Source: Bacteroidota bacterium (GTDB lineage Bacteria > Bacteroidota > Ignavibacteria > SZUA-365). From it: 20,732 bases of DNA. Under the pieces are notes generated by a model. That model was not told the origin of the DNA. It searched no databases and saw nothing but the letters and a program-made list of their open reading frames with translations. Both the position numbers and the translations under genes were made by a program. Below, piece by piece: positions 14,420 to 20,732 of this stretch (position 1 is its first letter; each line of letters begins with the position of its first letter). Where the stretch lies: assembly GCA_018224415.1 (NCBI GenBank), contig JAGTUZ010000041.1, positions 1 through 20,732 on the forward strand. The letters are read 5' to 3'.

Positions 14420-17014
14420 ATGACATCAGCCGAAATCCGCCAGAGCTTTCTGGATTTCTTCAGGAATAAAGACCATCGCATCGTCGACAGCGCTCCGGTC
14501 GTTCCACACGACGACCCGACCCTGCTGTTCACCAACGCCGGGATGAACCAGTTCAAGGACGTCTTTCTCGATGCCGGGACGCGCGAGTACAGCCGCGCCG
14601 CCGACACGCAGAAGTGCATCCGCGTCTCCGGCAAGCACAACGACCTCGAGGAGGTCGGCCGCGACACCTACCATCACACCTTTTTCGAAATGCTCGGCAA
14701 CTGGAGCTTCGGCGACTACTACAAGCGCGAGGCCATCGCCTGGGCATGGGAACTGCTCACGGATGTGTGGAAGCTGCCCAAGGACCGCCTGCATGCAACA
14801 GTGTACAAGGACGATGACGAAGCCCTCGCGTTGTGGACGGAAATCACGGACATCGATCCGGCGCACGTGCATCGTTTCGGCGAGAAGGACAATTTCTGGG
14901 AAATGGGAGACACAGGGCCATGCGGTCCTTGCTCCGAAATCCACGTCGACCTGACGGAAAAGGGCGACGGTGGTCCGCTCGTGAACGCCGGCGTCCCCGA
15001 AGTCATGGAGATCTGGAACCTCGTCTTCATCCAGTACAATCGCGACGAGCAGGGTGTGCTGCACGAACTCCCGAAGAAGCACATCGACACCGGCATGGGC
15101 TTCGAGCGCATCTGCGCGGTGCTGCAGGGAAAGCGGTCGAATTACGATACAGACGTATTCATGCCTGTGATCAAGCGCATCGCGGAGGTCGCCGGACAGC
15201 CCTACGAAGGAGACGAGCGACAGATCGCCATGCGCGTGATCGCCGACCATGTGCGCATGCTCACTTTCTCGATTGCCGACGGGGCCATTCCCGGACCGGA
15301 TGGCCGCGGTTACGTGCTGCGCCGCATCCTGCGCCGGGCCGCACGCTTCGGGCGCAAGCTCGGCCTGCGCGAGCCCTATCTCTGGCGCGTCGTGGAGACA
15401 TTGTGCGAGACCATGGGTGCGGTATTCCCGGAAATCGTCGAGCATCGCGAAGTTATCGAGAAAGTCATCCGTGCGGAGGAAGAAAGCTTCAACGCCACGC
15501 TGGACCGCGGCCTGGAGATTTTCGAGGACATCGTCACGCGCACGCAGCGTGCCGGTGCCACGGAAATCGACGGCGAGGATGTGTTCCGCCTCTACGATAC
15601 CTTCGGCTTCCCGCTCGACCTGACCAACCTGCTGGCGGAGGAGCGTGGGCTGTCTATCGACAGTGCGCGCTTCGACGAACTGCTCGCGGAGCAGAAGGAG
15701 CGTTCGCGGGCCGTCACGAGGAAAAATGTTGTTTTCCCCTCGGCCGGTGAGCGCGGCACCATTCATTTGGACATGCTCGATGGCGCGGTATCCACGAGCG
15801 ACTTCACCGGATACGACGACTTCGAATGCCAGGCCACCGTGACCGGTATGAGTAAAAGCGACGGACAGCTTTTTCTGCTGCTCGATCGCTCGCCGTTTTA
15901 CGTCGAGTCCGGCGGCCAGGTCAGCGACAGCGGTCATCTCGTCGCGGACGGTCAGGCGGCAGAGGTGACCGGCCTGTTGAAAACCGACGGAGGCATCGTC
16001 CACATCGTGTCCGCCGACGGTGACTTCGCACCGAAACTGGGCGACACGGTCATGGCCCGTGTCGAACCGCGGATGCGACGCGACACCATGCGCAACCACA
16101 CCGCAACGCACCTGTTGCACGCGGCGCTGCGCACCGTGCTCGGCACGCACGTGCAGCAGGCGGGTTCGCTGGTCGATCCCGACCGCCTGCGCTTCGATTT
16201 CTCCCATTATGAAAAAGTGAGCGACGAACAGATTGCCGCCATCGAAACCCTGGTCAACGAAAAAATCCTCGAAGGCCTTGACGTCACGCAGCATCGCGCC
16301 GTACCGTTCGACGATGCCAAGACCATGGGCGCCCTGATGTTCTTCGGAGACAAGTACGGCGATCTCGTCAACGTGCTGCAGGTCGACGGTTTCTCGATGG
16401 AATTCTGCGGCGGCACGCATGTACGCAATACCGCGGAGATCGGACTGTTCAAAATCACGCACGAAGGATCGGTGGCCAGCGGGACGCGGCGCATCGAGGC
16501 CGTCACGGGCCGCGGCGTTGCGCGGTACATCGAGCGCCTGCAGGAGAAACTCGACGACGGCGTGCGTCGCGAACACGATCTGCACGAACAGATCAAGCAG
16601 CTCGAGAAGGAAATCGCGCGTCTCTCGCTCGCTTCGAGCGCCGGCGAGATCGACGGCATTCTCGCCGGGGCCGAGGAATGGAACGGCAGTCGCATCGCCG
16701 TCGCGCGCCTGCAGGCCGGCGATGCCGAACAGCTCAAGTCGCTCGGCGATGTGCTGCGCGAAAAACTGGGCAGCGGCGTGGGGGTGATGGCCGCCGTGAT
16801 CGACGGCAAGGTGCTGCTCGTGTGTGTGGTGACCGACGACCTCGTCTCGAAAGGACTCAAGGCCGGCGCCGTGGTTGGCGCGCTGGCGAAGCAACTCGGC
16901 GGCGGCGGTGGGGGACGGCCACACATGGCTACCGCCGGCGCAAAAGACACCGAAGGACTCGACGCGGTGCTCGCCGGAGCGCCAACGCTGATCCGCGGGA
17001 TGGTGGCGTCCTGA
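14420..17014 (+). CDS. alaS: Alanine--tRNA ligase
   Basis: AlaRS charges tRNA-Ala and clears mischarged Ser and Gly. The start is ATG 14420 (MTSAEIRQSFLDFF), the standard family N-terminus, giving 864 residues, full length. The class II catalytic domain shows LLFTNAGMNQFKDVFLD, TQKCIRVSGKHNDLEEVG, HHTFFEMLGNWSFGDYYK and DTGMGFERI. The editing domain has the zinc motif HTATH (560-564) and CGGTH (663-667). A coiled linker (about 710-745) leads to the C-Ala domain ending in GGGGGRPHMATAGAKD and LDAVLAGA. A long open frame on the opposite strand reflects codon bias. The stop TGA shares its A with the next gene's ATG. Confidence 0.97.
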   Translation: MTSAEIRQSFLDFFRNKDHRIVDSAPVVPHDDPTLLFTNAGMNQFKDVFLDAGTREYSRAADTQKCIRVSGKHNDLEEVGRDTYHHTFFEMLGNWSFGDYYKREAIAWAWELLTDVWKLPKDRLHATVYKDDDEALALWTEITDIDPAHVHRFGEKDNFWEMGDTGPCGPCSEIHVDLTEKGDGGPLVNAGVPEVMEIWNLVFIQYNRDEQGVLHELPKKHIDTGMGFERICAVLQGKRSNYDTDVFMPVIKRIAEVAGQPYEGDERQIAMRVIADHVRMLTFSIADGAIPGPDGRGYVLRRILRRAARFGRKLGLREPYLWRVVETLCETMGAVFPEIVEHREVIEKVIRAEEESFNATLDRGLEIFEDIVTRTQRAGATEIDGEDVFRLYDTFGFPLDLTNLLAEERGLSIDSARFDELLAEQKERSRAVTRKNVVFPSAGERGTIHLDMLDGAVSTSDFTGYDDFECQATVTGMSKSDGQLFLLLDRSPFYVESGGQVSDSGHLVADGQAAEVTGLLKTDGGIVHIVSADGDFAPKLGDTVMARVEPRMRRDTMRNHTATHLLHAALRTVLGTHVQQAGSLVDPDRLRFDFSHYEKVSDEQIAAIETLVNEKILEGLDVTQHRAVPFDDAKTMGALMFFGDKYGDLVNVLQVDGFSMEFCGGTHVRNTAEIGLFKITHEGSVASGTRRIEAVTGRGVARYIERLQEKLDDGVRREHDLHEQIKQLEKEIARLSLASSAGEIDGILAGAEEWNGSRIAVARLQAGDAEQLKSLGDVLREKLGSGVGVMAAVIDGKVLLVCVVTDDLVSKGLKAGAVVGALAKQLGGGGGGRPHMATAGAKDTEGLDAVLAGAPTLIRGMVAS

Positions 17015-17790
17015 TGCTGCCTTCGACGGTATATAACCGCCTGCTGTCCGCGTACCGCGAGGACCGCCCTCAATTCTTTCTCCTGGTCGACCCCGACAAG
17101 GCCGACCCGGCGCAGTTGCCGGGTTTCGTGGCCGAGGCGCAGGACGCCGGAGTCGACGGCTTCCTGGTCGGTGGCAGTCTGGCCCTGCTCCCGCATTTCG
17201 AGGAATGCCTGCGATCGATCAAAGTCGCTGCGACCGTGCCGGTGGTGATTTTTCCCGGAGGCCTTCACCAGATATCCGGAGAAGCCGACGCGATACTCTT
17301 TCTTTCCATCATCAGCGGCCGCAACCCCGAACAGTTGATCGGGCAGCATGTGCTCGCCGCGCCCATGGTGCATGAACTCGGACTCGAACCCATCTCCACC
17401 GGGTACATGATCATCGAGACAGACGCGGTGACAACCACCGAATACATGAGCTACTCGAAACCCATTCCGCGCGGGAAGCCGGAAATCGCTGCAGCGCATG
17501 CGCTTGCCGCGCAGATGCTCGGGATGAAACTCGTCTATCTCGAAGCGGGCAGCGGGGCGCCGCAGAGCGTGCCCACACCGATGATCAAGATGGTGCGGGA
17601 GCTGACCGACATCCCGTTGATTGTCGGAGGAGGCATCCGTACGCCCGAAGCCGCGGCGGAAAAAGTCGCCGCCGGGGCGTCGGTGGTTGTCATCGGCAAT
17701 TATTTCGAGGAAAACGGGAATCTCGTCCAACTCCGCGCTTTCGCCGATGCCGTACACGGCGGACGGGCGCAGCGCATTACGGAAATCTGA
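17014..17790 (+). CDS. Geranylgeranylglyceryl-phosphate synthase family protein (PcrB-like)
   Basis: The family joins a polyprenyl diphosphate to sn-glycerol-1-phosphate through an ether bond, the first lipid-specific step in archaea and a reaction also found in some Bacteroidota and, as PcrB, in Bacillus. The 258-residue TIM-barrel protein starts at ATG 17014 (overlap TGATG with alaS). Motifs: FLLVDPDKAD 22-31 (Mg2+/phosphate), FLVGGSLAL 50-58, ILFLSIISGRNPEQLIG 94-110, GYMIIETD 130-137, PIPRGKPEIAAAHALAAQ 150-167, KLVYLEAGSGAP 172-183, PLIVGGGIRTPEAA 201-214 and VVVIGNYFEE 224-233. Chain length of the prenyl substrate cannot be read reliably. No glycerol-1-phosphate dehydrogenase or prenyltransferase partner lies in the window. 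Confidence 0.9.
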   Translation: MLPSTVYNRLLSAYREDRPQFFLLVDPDKADPAQLPGFVAEAQDAGVDGFLVGGSLALLPHFEECLRSIKVAATVPVVIFPGGLHQISGEADAILFLSIISGRNPEQLIGQHVLAAPMVHELGLEPISTGYMIIETDAVTTTEYMSYSKPIPRGKPEIAAAHALAAQMLGMKLVYLEAGSGAPQSVPTPMIKMVRELTDIPLIVGGGIRTPEAAAEKVAAGASVVVIGNYFEENGNLVQLRAFADAVHGGRAQRITEI

Positions 17791-17828
17791 CACGACACAA
17801 TCACCCAAGCCTGACTCCGGGGGTGTCC

Positions 17829-18587
17829 ATGATCCGACCAACCGTCCTCACCCTGTTTCTCCTGCTGCTCACCGTGGCCTGTGCGCCACTCATCGAGCTG
17901 GAGGACGAGAATATCGCCCTGCGTTCCAGCATCGATTCGCTCGAGATCGAAATCGCGGAGTGTCGCGGGCAGGGCGAACTGCTGCTTGACCGGCTCTCGG
18001 CCATCGAGGCGCAGAATATCATGCTCGATGACCGGAACCGCGAACTGGCTGCGCGTCTTGCGGAAGCGCAATATGCTTCCGGTCCGGAATCGGAGGGACA
18101 CGGCACCACTGAAGCACCTGTCGCTATTCCCGACCGCGATCCGGCGCAGGAAAATCGATCATCTCCGGTTGGCGTGACTGTACCGAAGCAGTATGCCGCA
18201 GGAGTTTCAGCGGGTCTGGAGTTCCTTCGTGAGTACCAGTCAGGGTTGAGTGCCTTCAACGAAAAACGACATGCGGAGGCGGTGCGGCTTTTCACGGCAC
18301 TGCTCGCCGCTGGCGAGCGCAACGACATGATCGACAACTGCCTCTATTGGCTTGGTGAGGCGGAACTGCGGCTCGGCCACGACGCGGAGGCCATCGGGCA
18401 TTTCACCGGTGCGGTCGCCTGCCAGGGCGGAGACAAGGTGGACGACGCCTTGTTGTCCCGCGCCTCGGCATACCGCGCGGCAGGGAACACCGCCGCAGCG
18501 CGTGCCGATCTCGAGCGGCTGCTTCAGGATCATCCGCGTTCCGAGCTGGCAGGACAGGCACGCAGCATGCAGCGCAGCATGCGGTGA
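17829..18587 (+). CDS. Lipoprotein with coiled coil and TPR repeats (YbgF/CpoB-like architecture)
   Basis: The product of 252 residues starts at ATG 17829, with GGGGGTG upstream; a GTG at 17823 is in frame but less likely. MIRPTVLTLFLLLLTVAC is a signal sequence with a probable lipobox cysteine at 18, though the -3 residue is threonine, not the usual leucine. A coiled coil spans about 21-82, an acidic/serine-proline linker about 85-120, and two to three TPRs about 136-245 (CLYWLGEAELRLGHDAEAIGHF and LLSRASAYRAAGNTAAARADLE, quoted as separate helices). Coiled coil plus TPR with the YWLGE signature resembles CpoB/YbgF, a periplasmic partner of Tol-Pal and PBP1B in proteobacteria. No tol or pal genes are adjacent, so only the architecture is claimed. 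Confidence 0.75.
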   Translation: MIRPTVLTLFLLLLTVACAPLIELEDENIALRSSIDSLEIEIAECRGQGELLLDRLSAIEAQNIMLDDRNRELAARLAEAQYASGPESEGHGTTEAPVAIPDRDPAQENRSSPVGVTVPKQYAAGVSAGLEFLREYQSGLSAFNEKRHAEAVRLFTALLAAGERNDMIDNCLYWLGEAELRLGHDAEAIGHFTGAVACQGGDKVDDALLSRASAYRAAGNTAAARADLERLLQDHPRSELAGQARSMQRSMR

Positions 18588-18632
18588 GGGGAAGGGGGAT
18601 GCATTTCGTTCCATCCACATGAAAAGAGCACG

Positions 18633-20435
18633 ATGAATACATACGGCACACTCCCGACACGAAACGAAATCGACAGCCGCCACAAGTGGACGCTGGAGGA
18701 CCTGTATCGCACGGATGCGGACTGGGAATCGGATTTCACTTCTGTGGAAACGCTGCTGGGGAAAGTGGGCGCGTATCGCGACACGTTGGGGTCCTCCGCG
18801 GAAGCGCTGCTCGACTGGCTTCGCTTCGCCGACGAACTCAACGTCATCGTCGGACGCCTGGGCAACTACGCCTTCCGTCGTTACGACGAAAACACAACGA
18901 ACACACTGTACCAGGGGATGATGGACCGGGTACTCTCCCAGCATGCGCGGCTCGGCGCGGAAACCGCCTGGGTGGTGCCCGAACTGCTCGCGCTTCCTGA
19001 CGGACGTATCCGGGGTTTTATCGACGAGTCGGCGGAGCTGGCCATGTATGCACATCATCTCGACGAGGTGCTTCGCATGAAGCCGCATACACTCGAAACG
19101 CGGGAAGAACAGTTGCTCGCCCTTTCCAGCGACGCGATGAACGCAGCGAGCAGCATCTTTTCCATGTTCAACGACGCCGACATTCGTTTCGGCAGCATCG
19201 TGGGAGAGGACGGCAGCGAGATCGAGGTGACCAAGGGCCGATACATCCAGCTGCAGGAATCACGCGACCGCCGTGTGCGTGAGGATGCCTACCGGGCGAT
19301 GTATTCCGCGTACGGAAACTGGAAGAACACACTGTCCGCCACGTTCAGCAGCCAGATCAAGCGGGAGATGTTTTATTCCCGCGCGCGGCGTTACGCCAGC
19401 AGCCGGGAAATGGCGCTCTATGAAGACAACATTCCCATCGACGTCTACGACAACGTCGTGCGCACGGTCAACGAAAACCTCGCGCCCCTGCACCGCGCGA
19501 CCGCGCTGCGCCGCCGCCTGCTTTCGCTCGATGCCGTGCGTCCATGGGACCTGTACGTTCCCCTTGCGACGGAAGCCGATTTCCGATTTCCCTACGACGA
19601 GGCCGTGCGCCTCGTCGACAACGCACTGGCGGTTCTTGGACCCGAATACAGCGCAGACCTGCGCGGCGGCCTGGCCGGCGGCTGGATCGATGTGTACGAG
19701 AATCAGGGAAAGACGTCGGGCGCCTATTCCGCATGGACGTACGGAGCGCATCCCTTCGTACTGCTTAACTATACCGAAACGCTGAAGGACGTCTTCACGC
19801 TCGCGCACGAGATGGGGCATGCCATGCATTCCTTCTACACCTGGAAGCACCAGCCCCCGGTGTATGGCGGCTACACGATCTTCTGCGCGGAGGTCGCCTC
19901 CACCTGCAACGAGATGCTGCTCGTCGACCACCTGCTGCGCGAACGCACGGACAGGCAGTTGCAACTGCAGTTGCTCTTCCATTTCATCGACACCATCCGC
20001 GGCACGGTTTACAATCAGGCGCTGTTCGCCGAGTTCGAGCAATTCGCCCACGCAAGCGCCGAGCAGGGCGTGCCGCTGACCGTCGACATGCTGGGTGCGC
20101 ACATGGCCGAACTCTATCAACGATATTACGGACCTGAATTTCTGATGGACGAAGACTACGCGCTGAACTGGGCGCGCATCCCGCACTTCTACCGCAGCTT
20201 CTATGTGTTCCAGTACGCGACGGGACTCTCGGCAGCGATTGCACTCTCGCGCCGCATTCTCGACGGAGCGACCGACGCGCTGCCTCGTTATCTGCAATTC
20301 CTGCAGTCCGGCAGCTCGCGCTATTCCATTGATCTTCTGCGCGAAGCCGGTGTCGACATGAACGCACCGCAGCCCATCGCGGCCACCGCCGCCTTGATGG
20401 ATGAACTGCTCGACCGCGCCGAGGCCCTGCTCTAG
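18633..20435 (+). CDS. pepF: Oligoendopeptidase F (M3 family metallopeptidase)
   Basis: PepF is a cytoplasmic zinc peptidase that cuts peptides of roughly 7-17 residues. The 600 residues are full length. The N-terminal helical region (RHKWTLEDLYRTDADWESDF, then the PepF-type SAEALLDWL) precedes the catalytic domain. The zinc site is HEMGH at 392-396 with the third ligand Glu420 in FCAEVASTCNE. The downstream motif RIPHFYRSFYVFQYATGLSAA carries the His/Tyr residues that bind substrate in M3 enzymes. It lies 45 bases after the TPR lipoprotein gene and ends before a strong terminator. No signal peptide is visible. Oligopeptidase A/Dcp are other M3 members but their length and motifs differ. Confidence 0.95.
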   Translation: MNTYGTLPTRNEIDSRHKWTLEDLYRTDADWESDFTSVETLLGKVGAYRDTLGSSAEALLDWLRFADELNVIVGRLGNYAFRRYDENTTNTLYQGMMDRVLSQHARLGAETAWVVPELLALPDGRIRGFIDESAELAMYAHHLDEVLRMKPHTLETREEQLLALSSDAMNAASSIFSMFNDADIRFGSIVGEDGSEIEVTKGRYIQLQESRDRRVREDAYRAMYSAYGNWKNTLSATFSSQIKREMFYSRARRYASSREMALYEDNIPIDVYDNVVRTVNENLAPLHRATALRRRLLSLDAVRPWDLYVPLATEADFRFPYDEAVRLVDNALAVLGPEYSADLRGGLAGGWIDVYENQGKTSGAYSAWTYGAHPFVLLNYTETLKDVFTLAHEMGHAMHSFYTWKHQPPVYGGYTIFCAEVASTCNEMLLVDHLLRERTDRQLQLQLLFHFIDTIRGTVYNQALFAEFEQFAHASAEQGVPLTVDMLGAHMAELYQRYYGPEFLMDEDYALNWARIPHFYRSFYVFQYATGLSAAIALSRRILDGATDALPRYLQFLQSGSSRYSIDLLREAGVDMNAPQPIAATAALMDELLDRAEALL

Positions 20436-20469
20436 GACGTCGCGACAGTCCCATCCCAAGGATCGGAAC

Positions 20470-20510
20470 GAAAGCAGAAAAGGCGAGCAATGCTCGCCTT
20501 TTCTGCTTTC
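20470..20510. terminator. Bidirectional intrinsic terminator between pepF and a convergent gene
   Basis: Two perfect 20-base arms (20470-20489 and 20491-20510) surround one base; the real loop would be three to five bases. The core is GGCGAGC/GCTCGCC, flanked by A-rich on the left and T-rich on the right (CCTTTTCTGCTTTC), which makes a U-rich tail in both directions. It lies 34 bases after the pepF stop and 14 bases beyond the stop of the minus-strand gene. Confidence 0.88.
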
Positions 20511-20524
20511 AAAATCAATCGGGA

Positions 20525-20732
20525 TTACACCACCGGGGGGGTGTCGTCCTTGGGCTTATCTTCCTCAGCCTTGGGTTCCTCAGCCTTGGGTTCTTCAGCC
20601 TTGGGTTCTTCAGCCTTGGGTTCTTCAGCCTTGGGTTCTTCAGCCTTGGGTTCTTCAGCCTTGGGTTCTTCAGCCTTGGGTTCTTCAGCCTTGGGCTCTT
20701 CAGCCTTGGGCTCTTCAGCCTTGGGTTCCTCG
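20525..20732 (-). CDS. C-terminal end of an EPKAE-repeat protein, 5' end outside window
   Basis: On the minus strand the frame is open from the window edge to TAA at 20525-20527. It encodes tandem EPKAE pentapeptides followed by the tail EEDKPKDDTPPVV. Eleven copies of the 15-base unit core CAGCCTTGGG (plus-strand reading) occur at exact 15-base steps from 20566 to 20716. The charged, proline-alanine-rich tail should be disordered. The protein itself cannot be named: candidates include a ribosomal protein with an extended acidic/basic tail, a histone-H1-like DNA-binding protein or a TonB-like periplasm-spanning linker. The start codon lies beyond 20732. It converges on pepF and shares its terminator. 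Confidence 0.8.
   Translation of the reverse strand, partial: EEPKAEEPKAEEPKAEEPKAEEPKAEEPKAEEPKAEEPKAEEPKAEEPKAEEPKAEEDKPKDDTPPVV
20566..20730. repeat. 15-bp in-frame tandem repeat, 11 copies
   Basis: The unit reads CAGCCTTGGGTTCTT on the plus strand, 11 units in 165 bases with only T/C changes at two positions. It is a coding minisatellite giving one EPKAE per unit. Units at both ends (GGGTTCCT near 20575 and 20725, GGGCTCTT in the last part) differ, while the middle units are identical, which fits recent expansion by slippage or unequal recombination. Confidence 0.93.

Noticed and set aside
14426..16924. Very long open frame on the minus strand opposite alaS
   Set aside because: alaS is unmistakable on the plus strand; the antisense frame has no recognisable motif and arises from GC-rich codon bias.
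20566..20730. Regular repeats as a CRISPR array
   Set aside because: The 15-base units are directly abutting with no spacers and stay in one reading frame, so this is a coding tandem repeat.

Overview
The window is a GC-rich bacterial chromosome segment, densely coded, with 20 protein genes (two cut by the window edges). No RNA genes, insertion sequences, phage genes or CRISPR arrays were seen. The best lineage clues are a protein ending in a type IX secretion (T9SS) C-terminal sorting domain, its choice-of-anchor-D-like and cohesin-like modules, a bacterial geranylgeranylglyceryl-phosphate synthase homologue, and a possible Bacteroidota-type -7 promoter element (TAnnTTTG) before lysC. Together these suggest the Bacteroidota/Chlorobiota/Ignavibacteriota/Kapabacteria group. 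That placement is inference; no rRNA is present.

Layout. (1) 1-3005, plus strand: the 3' part of a large secreted T9SS client, then a small predicted outer-membrane beta-barrel protein. (2) 3006-3143: a convergent intergenic region with a long, nearly perfect inverted repeat and a shorter palindrome. (3) 3144-5927, minus strand: lysA and lysC, the last and first enzymes of the diaminopimelate/lysine route, as a likely operon. (4) 5928-6203: a divergent regulatory region. (5) 6204-13989, plus strand: a complete Rnf ion-translocating ferredoxin:NAD+ oxidoreductase locus in the order rnfC-D-G-E-A, Tat-exported NusG_II-domain protein, apbE, rnfB, RseC-family gene, DUF493 gene. Several junctions are ATGA overlaps. 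(6) 14083-17790: clpS, alaS and a GGGP synthase homologue whose start overlaps the alaS stop. (7) 17829-20435: a coiled-coil/TPR lipoprotein and the M3 peptidase pepF. (8) 20470-20732: a 20-bp-stem bidirectional terminator, then the C-terminal end of a minus-strand gene made of EPKAE pentapeptide repeats.

The Rnf locus carries both its electron-transfer subunits and its maturation enzyme. RnfD Thr166 and RnfG Thr161 lie in recognisable FMN-attachment motifs, and ApbE is the transferase that makes such bonds. RnfA and RnfE each keep the two cysteines thought to hold the intramembrane iron-sulfur cluster. RnfB and RnfC carry the ferredoxin-type clusters. The unusual parts are the placement of rnfB after apbE, a Tat-exported NusG_II protein of unknown role within the locus, and an RnfB whose C-terminal ferredoxin module has lost expected cysteines.
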